Below, piece after piece: positions 44,666 to 53,987 of a stretch of DNA of 64,000 nucleotides. Under the pieces are notes generated by a model. The model was not told the origin of the DNA and searched no databases. It saw nothing but the letters and a program-made list of their open reading frames with translations. The stretch comes from an uncultured Clostridium sp. (lineage in GTDB: Bacteria; Bacillota; Clostridia; TANB77; CAG-508). A program made the position numbers and the translations under genes. Position 1 is the stretch's first letter; each line of letters opens with the position of its first letter. The stretch spans positions 62,001 to 126,000 of the forward strand of contig CAMMLJ010000001.1 of assembly GCA_946497695.1 (NCBI GenBank), given 5' to 3'.

Positions 44666-46480
44666 ATGAAAGAAAAAATAAAATTAGAAGATTTTCAAAA
44701 AGATCTAGATGAGAAAAATTATGATGCTGTATATGAAAAGCTTGTAGATATTTCTTTAAAATTAGTTGAAGAAATAATAAAAAAGAAAAATATAAAACTC
44801 CAAAAAAAGAGCAAAGGAAGAGATTATCTTTATGATATAGAATATGCTTTTGAACGTCAATCAGCAACATTCCAATCAGTAAAATACCTTATGAGATTTT
44901 TTTTAGAATGGGGAATTGATTATGAAGATGATCCATTATACCATACACCAGAAGAAGTTTTAGAAAGCTGTGTTAGAGAATATAACAGAATAATAAGTGA
45001 ATTAAATCAATATGAGAAAATTGAAGAAGAAATAAAAGAAAAAGGTTACGAAAAAATAAAAGACGAAAAAATACAAAAATTGATAGCTTTATTTAAAAAA
45101 ATGATGGAATATAAAAATAAAAAATATGATGAAAATTGGACTTTCGAAAAATGGATAGAAGAAATAAATATGTGTTACCACTATTATAATGATAGTTTAA
45201 TGGAAACTTTAAATCAGGTAAAATATGGATCAATAGATAGAGAAGTAGAAGCAGATTACGAAGAGGTAATAGCTACAGACGAAGTAGAAAATATTATGTG
45301 TTTAGAGGATTTATACTACGAATTAAATTATCCAGATGGAGATTATAAGCATTTTGCAAACTTTTACAGAGAATTTGAGTTAAAAGAAGGACAAACATAT
45401 GAAGATTTATATAATTTAGAAAAAGCAAAATTTGTAAAACTATTTAAAGAAATGTTAGATTTTGTTAATGTAAAATATTATACAGATGATTTCTATAAAT
45501 TAAGAAGTCTAGTAAAAGAAGCATATCCTTATTATTATGAAATCTTTAAAACATGGAATGTAAGTAGTTCTATGCCTAAAACAACATATATAAAAGAACT
45601 AAATTATATGGAAGATATATATAATAATTTTTCTAAAACATATAAGAATCATGAAGAAAATATGAAAAAATATAAAAAAGAATGGGCAGAGATTGAAAAG
45701 AATTCTGAACTTTACGAAGAATTTAAAGAGCTAGAAGAGTTATATTCAACTAATAAAAATGATGAAAGCGAAAATAAAGATAAAACGAACCATAAGGATG
45801 ATTTTACATTAGGTATAGAGAATATAACACAAGAAGATATAGATAAAGAAAACTTTTTTAATAAAGATTTATATGATATAGATAATGAAGAAGATGAGTT
45901 AGAAGAAGATACTGAAAAACCAAAGAAAAGTTTGAAGGATAAAATAAAAGATCGTTTTAAAAATAGTGCTACATATCAAGTCTATTGCCTATTTTTTGGA
46001 GATAAAGACGATGAAGAAGATATGGATGATATGGACGATTATATAGAAGAGGGAGATTTTTACTGGGGAGAAGATGCTGATGAAAATTATGGATTCCCAA
46101 TATCAAAAGGAACTGCATACGAAATAGCAACTAGAAATATTAATCTTAAATCTGATTTTTGTAGAGCAAAAAAATATCTTTATACATATCTTGGATTTAA
46201 AAAAACTAAAATAGACCTTATAGAATTAGATAATAAAAAGTATTGGCAAATACAAGTTCTAGCTGGTGATACAGCAGGAAGTGATTATGATAGAAAATAT
46301 GATGAAGTAACAGATTGGGATGGAGTTTTGGCTGATGAAGATTTTCCACTTTTAAGATGTTTAGTAGATGCAGAAACCGGAGAATATATTTATTATCCAG
46401 ATAAAGAAAAATATAAGAAGATGAAACATAGAAAATGGATGTTTTGGAAGAGAGATATAGATGAAGATGATGAAATCTAA
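44666..46480 (+). CDS. Large acidic protein of unknown function
   Basis: 604 residues, strongly acidic and Lys/Glu rich, with no signal peptide or membrane helix. Residues 1-380 are mostly helical with coiled-coil-like stretches (about 110-150 and 305-370). Residues about 365-475 are a low-complexity Asp/Glu-rich linker. The C-terminal 130 residues form a distinct globular part that includes G-T-A-Y-E-I-A, Y-W-Q-I-Q-V-L-A and C-L-V-D-A-E-T-G-E-Y-I-Y-Y-P. That part somewhat resembles a PepSY-type strand-helix pattern, but this is weak. I do not recognise the family. It is a single-gene unit closed by a terminator; SD is AAGGGGAAAG. Confidence 0.65.
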   Translation: MKEKIKLEDFQKDLDEKNYDAVYEKLVDISLKLVEEIIKKKNIKLQKKSKGRDYLYDIEYAFERQSATFQSVKYLMRFFLEWGIDYEDDPLYHTPEEVLESCVREYNRIISELNQYEKIEEEIKEKGYEKIKDEKIQKLIALFKKMMEYKNKKYDENWTFEKWIEEINMCYHYYNDSLMETLNQVKYGSIDREVEADYEEVIATDEVENIMCLEDLYYELNYPDGDYKHFANFYREFELKEGQTYEDLYNLEKAKFVKLFKEMLDFVNVKYYTDDFYKLRSLVKEAYPYYYEIFKTWNVSSSMPKTTYIKELNYMEDIYNNFSKTYKNHEENMKKYKKEWAEIEKNSELYEEFKELEELYSTNKNDESENKDKTNHKDDFTLGIENITQEDIDKENFFNKDLYDIDNEEDELEEDTEKPKKSLKDKIKDRFKNSATYQVYCLFFGDKDDEEDMDDMDDYIEEGDFYWGEDADENYGFPISKGTAYEIATRNINLKSDFCRAKKYLYTYLGFKKTKIDLIELDNKKYWQIQVLAGDTAGSDYDRKYDEVTDWDGVLADEDFPLLRCLVDAETGEYIYYPDKEKYKKMKHRKWMFWKRDIDEDDEI

Positions 46481-46520
46481 TAAATAGTTACATAAATAAT
46501 TATCAAAACATAAAATATAG

Positions 46521-46553
46521 AAAACTATATACAAATGAGTATATAGTTTTTTT
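46521..46553 (+). terminator. Intrinsic terminator after the acidic protein gene
   Basis: Perfect 12-bp stem (46521-46532 with 46539-46550), 6-base loop, seven T from 46547. It starts 40 bp after the stop codon. Confidence 0.85.
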
Positions 46554-46596
46554 GTTTTAGAATAAAAACTATAAGTTATATATAGGAGGAATGTAG

Positions 46597-47580
46597 GTGG
46601 GAAATATAAATATTATAGGAAATACTCCAATGATAAAAATTAGTTATGAATTTAAGAATAAGAAAAAATACATATACGCAAAATTAGAATATTACAATTT
46701 GACCGGCAGTATAAAAGATAGAGTTGCTTTGTATATTTTAAATAATGCTATAAAGCGTGGAAAAATAAAAGAAAATATGCCTATAATAGAGGCAACAAGC
46801 GGAAATACAGGAATATCATTAGCTGCACTAGGAAAAATATACAAACATGAAGTATATATTTTTATGCCTGATTGGGTAAGCAAAGAGAGAATAAAATTGA
46901 TGCAGGGATATGGAGCAGAAGTGATCTTATATTCAAAAGAAGATGGTGGATTTATAAGATGTATAGAAGAGGCAAAGAAATTAGCTATAGAAAAAAATGG
47001 ATTTTTAGCTAATCAATTTGCAAATATTGATAATTTTTTAGCACATTATGAAACAACAGGAGAAGAAATCATTAATCAAGTTCCAGAAAATATATATGGT
47101 TTTGTATCTGGTGTTGGAACAGGAGGAACTTTAATGGGAACCGGTAAAAAACTAAAAGAAAAATTTAATGATATGAAGATAGTAGCAATAGAGCCAGATA
47201 AAATGCCATTAATTACTAATTTAAAATATGGAAGTAAAATGTATAGCTATGGAGAGCATAAAATAGAAGGAATTGGAGATGAATTTGTACCAGATTTAAT
47301 AGATATAAATTCGATTGATGATGTTATACTAGTAAATGATGATGATTCTATAAATATGGCTAAAAAGTTAGCAAAAGAATTAGGATTAGGAGTAGGAATT
47401 TCTTCAGGAGCAAATTTTTTAGGAAGTATTTTGTTAAATGATAAGATAGATAAACCTATAGTTACAGTATTTGCAGATGATAATAAAAAATATTTATCTA
47501 CAGATTTGTTTAAAGATATTAGTTATAGTAAAAGCTTTATTTCTAATAATGTAAACCTTATACAAGTTGAAAGAATATAG
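46597..47580 (+). CDS. Cysteine synthase / PLP-dependent O-acetylserine sulfhydrylase family
   Basis: 327 residues. GTG start with AGGAGGA 6 bases upstream; the ATG at 46591 is followed at once by TAG. The PLP lysine is in T-G-S-I-K-D-R (Lys40). The phosphate and substrate loops T-S-G-N-T-G-I-S (about 69-76) and G-V-G-T-G-G-T-L-M-G-T-G (about 170) are intact, and S-S-G-A-N lies near the C-terminus. Expected reaction: O-acetylserine plus sulfide to cysteine. The family also covers cystathionine beta-synthase-type enzymes, so exact specificity is open. The next gene follows 43 bp later. Confidence 0.88.
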   Translation: MGNINIIGNTPMIKISYEFKNKKKYIYAKLEYYNLTGSIKDRVALYILNNAIKRGKIKENMPIIEATSGNTGISLAALGKIYKHEVYIFMPDWVSKERIKLMQGYGAEVILYSKEDGGFIRCIEEAKKLAIEKNGFLANQFANIDNFLAHYETTGEEIINQVPENIYGFVSGVGTGGTLMGTGKKLKEKFNDMKIVAIEPDKMPLITNLKYGSKMYSYGEHKIEGIGDEFVPDLIDINSIDDVILVNDDDSINMAKKLAKELGLGVGISSGANFLGSILLNDKIDKPIVTVFADDNKKYLSTDLFKDISYSKSFISNNVNLIQVERI

Positions 47581-47623
47581 AATAAATGATATATTAAAGT
47601 ACAAATGAGTAAAAGAGGTAATT

Positions 47624-48367
47624 ATGGATACAGAAAAAATATTAGAAAAAGTAGAAAAATTAATAGATATGTATAAACAAGGAAAACTAGGAGGAGAAAT
47701 AATGCCGGAAGATGCTAATCCTAATTTAGAAAAGGCATCATTAGAAAACTATTTATATTTCACATTACCAATGGCATTAAATTATCAAAGAAATTCATAT
47801 AAATTATGGGAAAGTGTATTACAAACATATCAAGATAGTGAAACAAATTTTGTGTTTGAACCAAGAAAATGTATAAATAAAAAATTTGAAGATGTACAAG
47901 TGGCATTAACAAAATACAAAGTAGCACTTCAAAAACATAAGCAAACTGAAATTTGGCTAAAACTATGTAGCACGTTTATAGATTTATTTGATGGGGATAT
48001 AAGAAAACTATTTGATATGTGTGATAATGATGTAGATAAAATCAGAGAATTTATTCAAGTAAAAAACAAGAAAAGCTTTCCATATTTATCAGGAACAAAA
48101 ATATGTAATTATTGGTTATATGTAATTTATCAATATACAGATAGAAAATATAAAAATATAGACCATTTAACAGTAGCACCAGATACACATGTGTGTAAAG
48201 CTACATTAAAGTTAGGATTAATTAGTGATGATGAATTTAATTCTAATAATGTACAAACAACTGTAATAAAAAGATGGCAAGAGATATTAAAGAACACAAA
48301 ATATAAGCCAATAGATGTACATACTCCACTTTGGTTATGGAGTAGGAATGGTTTTATGGAGATATAA
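47624..48367 (+). CDS. Unknown helical protein, possibly HhH-GPD DNA glycosylase-like
   Basis: 247 residues, all-helical in appearance. The segment F-P-Y-L-S-G-T-K-I-C-N-Y-W-L (about residues 147-160) is followed by V-A-P-D-T-H-V-C-K-A-T (about 186-196). The order Lys-containing hairpin, then Asp and His-Val, resembles the catalytic Lys/Asp arrangement of 8-oxoguanine glycosylase/AP-lyase (AGOG) proteins of the HhH-GPD class. The C-terminus has I-D-V-H-T-P-L-W-L-W-S-R-N-G-F. The match is by pattern only. If correct, it would remove oxidised guanine from DNA; otherwise it is simply a conserved hypothetical. It follows cysteine synthase by 43 bp. Confidence 0.45.
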   Translation: MDTEKILEKVEKLIDMYKQGKLGGEIMPEDANPNLEKASLENYLYFTLPMALNYQRNSYKLWESVLQTYQDSETNFVFEPRKCINKKFEDVQVALTKYKVALQKHKQTEIWLKLCSTFIDLFDGDIRKLFDMCDNDVDKIREFIQVKNKKSFPYLSGTKICNYWLYVIYQYTDRKYKNIDHLTVAPDTHVCKATLKLGLISDDEFNSNNVQTTVIKRWQEILKNTKYKPIDVHTPLWLWSRNGFMEI

Positions 48368-48399
48368 ATTACGTATTGACCACAACTTAGGAGGAAAAA

Positions 48400-49956
48400 A
48401 TGGCACTATTAGAAGTAGAAAATTTAACACATTCATTTGGAGACAAATTATTATATAAAGATTCTTCTTTTGAACTATATAAAGGCGAACATATGGGAAT
48501 TGTAGGTCAAAATGATGCAGGAAAAAGTACCCTAATAAAAATATTATTAGGAGAAATTTTACCAGATAAAGGAACTATAAGATGGCAAAATGGTATTACA
48601 ATAGGTAGTTTAGATCAATATGCAATAGTGGAAGAGGAACAAACAATTTTTGATTATTTAAGAACAGCATTTAAAGATTTATATAAATTAGAAGAAGAAT
48701 TAAATAGATTATACGAAGAAATGGCAGAAAATTATAATGAAACTATTTTAAATAAAGTTTCTAAATATCAGGAAGAATTAGAGGAAAAAAATTTTTATGC
48801 AATAGATAGCACAATACAAAAAGTTGCAAGTGGCTTAGGGATAACAGCACTTGGAATGGAAAATTGTTTAAAAAACTTAAGTGGAGGGCAAAGGGCAAAA
48901 GTAATTTTAGCTAAATTACTTTTACAAAATCCAGAAGTTTTAGTATTAGATGAACCAACTAACTTTTTAGATAAAGAACATGTAGAGTGGCTTGCTGAAT
49001 ATCTACAAACTTTTAAAGGCGCATTTATAATAATATCACATGATTTCGATTTCCTAGAAAAAGTTACAACTTGTATTTGTGATATAGAATTTAATAAAAT
49101 AAAAAAATATAAAGGTACATATTCTAGCTTCTTAAAGCAGAAAGAATTTTTAAGAGAGGATTATATAAGACAATATAATTCTCAACAAAAAGAAATAAAA
49201 AGATTGGAAGATTATATTGCTAAAAATAAAGTTAGAGCATCTACTGCTCAAATGGCTAAAAGTAGAGAGAAAAAATTAGAGAAGATGGAAAAAATAGAAA
49301 AACCATCTTTTACAAGTAAACCGCATTTCCGTTTTAATTGTATCCAAAGTACTGCACAAGTAATATTAGAAGTAAATGGTTTAGAAGTAGGATATTATTA
49401 TCCATTACTTCCAAAAATGAAATTTGATGTGCAAAATGAGGAGAAACTTGTAATAACAGGATTTAATGGAATTGGAAAATCTACATTATTAAAAACCATT
49501 ATGGGAGAAATAAAACCTATTTCTGGTAATTTTAAGTTCTCAGAAACTATTAAAAATATAGGATATTATGAACAAGATTTAAAATGGGAAGATCCACAAG
49601 ATATTCCACTTAATATAATTTCAAGAGAATTTCCTAATTTAACACAAAAACAAGTTAGGAAACATTTAGCTGATTGTGGCATAAAAAGAGAACATGTTAT
49701 GCAACCAATAGCCACATTAAGTGGTGGGGAACAAGCAAAAGTAAAGCTATGCAAATTAATACTAAAACCTTGTAATCTATTAATATTGGATGAGCCCACG
49801 AATCACTTAGATGCAGATACAAAAGAAGAATTACAAAAAGCACTAACGGAATTTAAGGGAACGGTTATTTTAGTTTCTCATGAAGCTAGTTTTTATAAAG
49901 ATTTAGCAACTAGAATTGTTAATATAGAGAATCTATGCATAAAGAAAATTAGATAA
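48400..49956 (+). CDS. ABC-F family ATPase
   Basis: 518 residues, soluble, with two ABC ATPase domains and no membrane part. Domain 1 has G-Q-N-D-A-G-K-S-T (Walker A, Asn-Asp inserted before the usual Ala-Gly-Lys), L-S-G-G-Q-R and L-D-E-P-T-N. The linker at about 245-310 is charged and helical (K-R-L-E-D-Y-I-A-K-N-K-V-R-A). Domain 2 has G-F-N-G-I-G-K-S-T, L-S-G-G-E-Q and L-D-E-P-T-N-H-L-D. ABC-F proteins bind the ribosome and rescue or protect it; some give antibiotic resistance, others are housekeeping. Domain order and linker are like the YkpA/YbiT and Uup group rather than a known resistance type. SD is AGGAGG. Confidence 0.9.
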   Translation: MALLEVENLTHSFGDKLLYKDSSFELYKGEHMGIVGQNDAGKSTLIKILLGEILPDKGTIRWQNGITIGSLDQYAIVEEEQTIFDYLRTAFKDLYKLEEELNRLYEEMAENYNETILNKVSKYQEELEEKNFYAIDSTIQKVASGLGITALGMENCLKNLSGGQRAKVILAKLLLQNPEVLVLDEPTNFLDKEHVEWLAEYLQTFKGAFIIISHDFDFLEKVTTCICDIEFNKIKKYKGTYSSFLKQKEFLREDYIRQYNSQQKEIKRLEDYIAKNKVRASTAQMAKSREKKLEKMEKIEKPSFTSKPHFRFNCIQSTAQVILEVNGLEVGYYYPLLPKMKFDVQNEEKLVITGFNGIGKSTLLKTIMGEIKPISGNFKFSETIKNIGYYEQDLKWEDPQDIPLNIISREFPNLTQKQVRKHLADCGIKREHVMQPIATLSGGEQAKVKLCKLILKPCNLLILDEPTNHLDADTKEELQKALTEFKGTVILVSHEASFYKDLATRIVNIENLCIKKIR

Positions 49957-49986
49957 TATAAAGTTAAATATAAAAGAAGATAACTC

Positions 49987-50015
49987 TTGACACTTTACAT
50001 AAATAGTAATAAAAT
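49987..50015 (+). promoter_or_regulatory. Consensus sigma-A promoter before an unknown gene
   Basis: TTGACA at 49987-49992, exactly 17 bp, then TAAAAT at 50010-50015. Transcription would begin near 50021, giving a leader of about 50 nt before ATG 50075. Confidence 0.75.
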
Positions 50016-50050
50016 TTTATATGTGTAGCAGTAGTACCATAATTTTTTTG

Positions 50051-50061
50051 GCGCATTGCGC
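50051..50061 (+). promoter_or_regulatory. GC-rich mini-hairpin in the leader, next to the SD
   Basis: GCGCATTGCGC is a perfect 4-bp stem with a 3-base loop in otherwise AT-rich DNA. It lies between the promoter and the GGAAAGG SD of the gene at 50075. A protein-binding site or a stabilising 5' hairpin is possible. Confidence 0.35.
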
Positions 50062-50074
50062 GGAAAGGCAAAGT

Positions 50075-50818
50075 ATGAGGAATTCAGAAAAAAGTAAACT
50101 TGTAGAGCGGTTTAAAAAAGCGTGCTTAGCTAAAGACGAAGAGAAGAAAAATCAGATTCTTGATAAGTTAAGAAAGACAAAAGCAGAAGATAGAGATTGG
50201 CTTGAATTCATGGCAATTTCGTTATCTGCATATGTTTTTTATCTTTCTAGAATTGGATATCCATCTTCTAACTTATTAGTAGAGCTTTTAAAAAATACAA
50301 GTGATGAGTCAACTATATTAGACTCATTATTTGAAAAAGCTAAAGAAAGCAAAGAGCAGAGGGAAGAGCTCGATAAACTTTTAAAAAGCAATATGGCCTT
50401 AATACAAATGGTAGCAAATAATATTTGGTATTGTGATTATATAGAAAAAATGATAGACGATTGTTATAAAAATATGCTTATGAATCTTGAACAAATTGAA
50501 GGAAGATTAAAAGAAGTTCTTATAAAGAAACTTCTTAAAGATGAGCATATTGATGATATTGTTTTTTCTTACAAATCACAAGCACTAAAAAAGTACATTT
50601 ATTTAAGGCTGATAGTAGAAAACGCAAAAACTGGAGACTACGAAACAATGTGGAAACATGCTCAAACTGCACAAAGTAAACTTGGCTTAGAGTTTAACGA
50701 TGTATACCAAAAACTTGAAGAAACATCATTAAAACCGAATTCATTAAGAAATGCTGAAAAGCAAAATTTGCGGATTGCCAAAAGGGTAATTGCAGAAAGA
50801 AAAGAGGGGAAAGGGTAA
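50075..50818 (+). CDS. Unknown helical cytoplasmic protein
   Basis: 247 residues. ATG 50075 has GGAAAGG at 6-base spacing. An in-frame ATG at 50021 coincides with the predicted transcription start, so I reject it. The sequence is helical throughout, charged, without membrane segments or signal, and has Cys only in W-Y-C-D-Y and D-D-C-Y. It includes E-D-R-D-W-L-E-F-M-A-I-S near residue 37 and W-K-H-A-Q-T-A-Q-S-K near 190. I recognise no family. It is a monocistronic gene with its own strong promoter and terminator, which suggests independent regulation. Confidence 0.65.
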   Translation: MRNSEKSKLVERFKKACLAKDEEKKNQILDKLRKTKAEDRDWLEFMAISLSAYVFYLSRIGYPSSNLLVELLKNTSDESTILDSLFEKAKESKEQREELDKLLKSNMALIQMVANNIWYCDYIEKMIDDCYKNMLMNLEQIEGRLKEVLIKKLLKDEHIDDIVFSYKSQALKKYIYLRLIVENAKTGDYETMWKHAQTAQSKLGLEFNDVYQKLEETSLKPNSLRNAEKQNLRIAKRVIAERKEGKG

Positions 50819-50836
50819 AACCTACCCTTCTTTTTC
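50811..50836 (+). terminator. Intrinsic terminator overlapping the stop codon
   Basis: AAGGGTA (50811-50817) pairs with TACCCTT (50823-50829), loop 5 bases, followed by CTTTTTC. The TAA stop (50816-50818) is inside the structure. Confidence 0.6.
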
Positions 50837-50948
50837 ATTTTCTAAAATAAAAACATTACAAATAAACCTTGAATATTTTATAAAAAAATTATATGATTGT
50901 AAGGAAAAAATTTTATATAAAAAATTACAAAAGAATAAAGGAGAGGGC

Positions 50949-52457
50949 ATGAAACAAAAAACAAAAAATTTAATACTATTTTTTATTTTATTTGTAATAA
51001 CAGGGGTTGTTTTTTGGAATTATGTATCAATGCATTATGCAACAGATACATATAATATAATGAATATAGGATATGAAAAATATGCAATAAATAATTCTTT
51101 AAGTGATGGAAGAATATTTATGTTCTTAATAGGAATGCTTGCAAACACAATAAACATTCCTATTAATGTTTATGTAATTACATTAACAGTTATAGGGTTA
51201 ATAATATCATGTATAGCTGTAATTATACTTAAAAATATGATAATGAAATTTTGTAAAAAACAGACAAAATTACAAGAGGTTATCGCAGTTTTAATAGCAT
51301 ATTGTACGATATTTAACTTTATGTATGTAGAAAATTTATATTTTGTAGAAGCAGCAGTAATGGCATGTAGTGTTTTACTTTATATATTGGCAGTAAAACA
51401 AATTATAGATAAAAAGAAACTATACATACTTAAATCAGCAATATTAGCAATAATAGCAACATTTTGTTATCAAGGAACTATAGGATTGTTTGCACTATAT
51501 GGAGTTGTTTTTTCAATAGCAAAAAATGGAAATAATATAAAAGAAATATTAAAAGACTTTTGTATAATAATTTTAATTACGATAATTTCATTTGTAGCAA
51601 ATTTAATTCAAATAGATATTGCAACATATCTTGCAGGAACTACTCAAAAAAGATTAAATGGTATACAAAACTTACTAGAAAATTTTATTTATGTTTTATC
51701 TAGGTTTGGAACAATGGTATTTGATACAATGTTTATTGCAAATTGTGGTTTGTTTCCCAATTATTTAATGATGATATTTGTATTAGTTATTACACTTATG
51801 GCTGGAATTTATGAAGTCCAAACAAAGCAAAATGGACTAGTTTTTAATATTATATTTCTTTTTATAGTAACATTGCTTATAACGTTTGCGATGTGTATTG
51901 TAAGTATTGCAAGTTATGATACAGGAAGAATACATGTACCTGTTGGTGCTTTAATTGGAGTAATATTTATATATTTATTTTGTAAAAGCAATATATTTGA
52001 AGATGAAACTATTATTAAATATTTAATTATAACTACGTTAATTACTTATAATCTTTTAACAGTAGTAAATACAATATCTTTGTTATATCAACACAAACAG
52101 GTAAATAAATTAGAAAAAGAGCAATGCGAAGGACTTGAAGCATATATAGAATCTTACGAAGAAGAAAATGATGTAAAAATTACAGAGGCGAGATATTTTA
52201 AATTATCAAATATGAAAAAATATGGCTATTTTGACGAAATAAAAAATCAGTCTGTTCTTACATATGATGGTGTTGCATGTACATGGTCTGCAATAGGAAC
52301 AATTAATTTTTATACTGGAAGAAATTTTGCTGATAATTATTTGGAAGCATATCCAAATAGAGAATTGTTTTATGAATATGCAGCAAAAAGAAAATTAGGA
52401 TATGAAGGAAATTTTGTAATAATGGACAATATTCTATATTTCTTGGCATACATTTAA
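50949..52457 (+). CDS. GtrII-like membrane glucosyltransferase family protein
   Basis: 502 residues from ATG 50949 (AAAGGAGAGGG SD); the 159 bases of open frame upstream run through the previous terminator. About 10-11 membrane helices. The N-terminal loop after helix 1 has H-Y-A-T-D-T-Y-N-I-M-N-I-G-Y and S-L-S-D-G-R, a pattern I associate with the glucosyltransferase GtrII family, where Asp residues of the first loop are catalytic candidates. A soluble C-terminal part of about 120 residues follows. It would glycosylate a surface polymer outside the cell using a bactoprenol-phosphate sugar. The next gene is a paralogue 15 bp away. Confidence 0.75.
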   Translation: MKQKTKNLILFFILFVITGVVFWNYVSMHYATDTYNIMNIGYEKYAINNSLSDGRIFMFLIGMLANTINIPINVYVITLTVIGLIISCIAVIILKNMIMKFCKKQTKLQEVIAVLIAYCTIFNFMYVENLYFVEAAVMACSVLLYILAVKQIIDKKKLYILKSAILAIIATFCYQGTIGLFALYGVVFSIAKNGNNIKEILKDFCIIILITIISFVANLIQIDIATYLAGTTQKRLNGIQNLLENFIYVLSRFGTMVFDTMFIANCGLFPNYLMMIFVLVITLMAGIYEVQTKQNGLVFNIIFLFIVTLLITFAMCIVSIASYDTGRIHVPVGALIGVIFIYLFCKSNIFEDETIIKYLIITTLITYNLLTVVNTISLLYQHKQVNKLEKEQCEGLEAYIESYEEENDVKITEARYFKLSNMKKYGYFDEIKNQSVLTYDGVACTWSAIGTINFYTGRNFADNYLEAYPNRELFYEYAAKRKLGYEGNFVIMDNILYFLAYI

Positions 52458-52472
52458 AATTTAGGTGATATT

Positions 52473-53972
52473 ATGAAAAAACTAAAAAAAGATTATCTAA
52501 TCTTTTTTGGAATATTTATATTGGCTGTAATAATGTATATTAACTGGATTACTATGCATTATGCTTCTGATACATATAATATAATGAACATAGGATATGA
52601 AACATATGCTACAAATTGGTCTTTAAAAGATGGAAGACTAATAATGTATCTGATTACTATGTTATTTGCAAAATTAAATTTACCAGTAGAAGCATATGTA
52701 ATAGGTACATTGCTAGTAGCAATAGTAATATCTTGTATCTGTGTAATAAAATTAAAAAATATTATTTTAAAAGATATAAAAGTTAATTTAACAAAGGAAA
52801 TATTTATTATAATTGCTTCATTTTTTACTATTTTTAATTTTATGTATATAGAAGATATGTATTTTGTAGAATCAATTGTAATGGCATTAAGTTTACTAGC
52901 ATTTATATGTTCTGCAAATTTAATCGTAAATAGAAAAAGTATCAGAGATAAAATTTTAGCAGTAGTATTAGCAATTATAGGAGTTATAGCATACCAAGGA
53001 ACAGCAGGCTTCCTTATTGTAGTAACTTTTGTTATAAGTTTATTAAAAAATAAAGTAGAACTTAAAGGTGCTAAAAAAGACATAAAAACAAATATTAAAA
53101 TGATAATAATAGATACTTTTTTTGCAGGTGTAGTAGCTCTTATAGCTGTATGTATTAACATGATGCTAGTAAATATTATTGGAAACATAACAGGACAAGT
53201 TCAAGCTAGAGTAGGTAGTATCACTAATATATTTTCAAATATGAAATATATATTTAACAATTTTACTACGATCTTAAAAGAAAATATCGGCTTATTCCCA
53301 ACAAATCTATTGTATATTTTCTTAAGTGTTATATTAATTTGTACATTATTTTATGATATCAAAACGAAGAGTAAGGAATTTCTAACAATAAAATCAATAT
53401 GTATAATTGTTTTAAGCGTAATATGTGGTTTTTTAGTTTCATTAGGTACATTATCAAGCTTTTATACAGGCAGATTACATTATTCAATTGGAAGCATGTT
53501 GGGTTTTGTATTACTTTGTCTAATAATGGAAAATGAAGACGAAATTTTTAGAAAAATATTTGAATTAATTTTGATAATTTATAGCATTGTTAATATATAT
53601 AATTGTATAATAGTTACATATCAACATAAATTAGTTAATAAATATGAAGAACAAGAAATACAAAATTTAAATCAATATATAGAAAAATATGAAACTACAA
53701 ATGGTATAGAGGTAAAAAATATAGCAATATATACAGTAAAAGGACAAGATAGTAAAACATATTTTGAAAATATTCCAAGAAAGTCAGTTGTAACATATAA
53801 TGCATTAAGATGTGATTGGGCTGCAGATGGACTAATAAATTTTTATACAAATAGAGATTTAAAAACTATAAGCTTAACTAAAGAATTATTAATAGAATAT
53901 CTTGTTCAGGAAAACGAAAATGGTTATGGAATTGTAAATAATACATTAGTAATAGAATGTTATATGTATTAG
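52473..53972 (+). CDS. GtrII-like membrane glucosyltransferase family protein, tandem paralogue
   Basis: 499 residues, same length and topology as the preceding protein. It keeps the loop H-Y-A-S-D-T-Y-N-I-M-N-I-G-Y and S-L-K-D-G-R, the aromatic N-F-M-Y-I-E-D-M-Y-F-V-E segment (about residue 125), and F-Y-T-G-R-L-H in a late helix (F-Y-T-N-R occurs near the C-terminus). Tandem copies with such loop conservation imply the same type of reaction with different donor or acceptor. SD is TAGGTGA. DNA polymerase I follows 15 bp downstream, so polA may be read from the same RNA. Confidence 0.75.
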   Translation: MKKLKKDYLIFFGIFILAVIMYINWITMHYASDTYNIMNIGYETYATNWSLKDGRLIMYLITMLFAKLNLPVEAYVIGTLLVAIVISCICVIKLKNIILKDIKVNLTKEIFIIIASFFTIFNFMYIEDMYFVESIVMALSLLAFICSANLIVNRKSIRDKILAVVLAIIGVIAYQGTAGFLIVVTFVISLLKNKVELKGAKKDIKTNIKMIIIDTFFAGVVALIAVCINMMLVNIIGNITGQVQARVGSITNIFSNMKYIFNNFTTILKENIGLFPTNLLYIFLSVILICTLFYDIKTKSKEFLTIKSICIIVLSVICGFLVSLGTLSSFYTGRLHYSIGSMLGFVLLCLIMENEDEIFRKIFELILIIYSIVNIYNCIIVTYQHKLVNKYEEQEIQNLNQYIEKYETTNGIEVKNIAIYTVKGQDSKTYFENIPRKSVVTYNALRCDWAADGLINFYTNRDLKTISLTKELLIEYLVQENENGYGIVNNTLVIECYMY

Positions 53973-53987
53973 GAAAGAAGGTTTATT

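Noticed and set aside
48400-49956. ABC-F gene as an antibiotic-resistance determinant
   Set aside because: Linker and motifs are like the housekeeping YkpA/YbiT/Uup group; nothing marks it as a known resistance type.
52559-53188. 209-codon open frame on the minus strand inside the second GtrII-like gene
   Set aside because: It is antisense to a well-supported membrane protein, has no SD, and its composition is what an AT-rich membrane-protein gene gives when read backwards.
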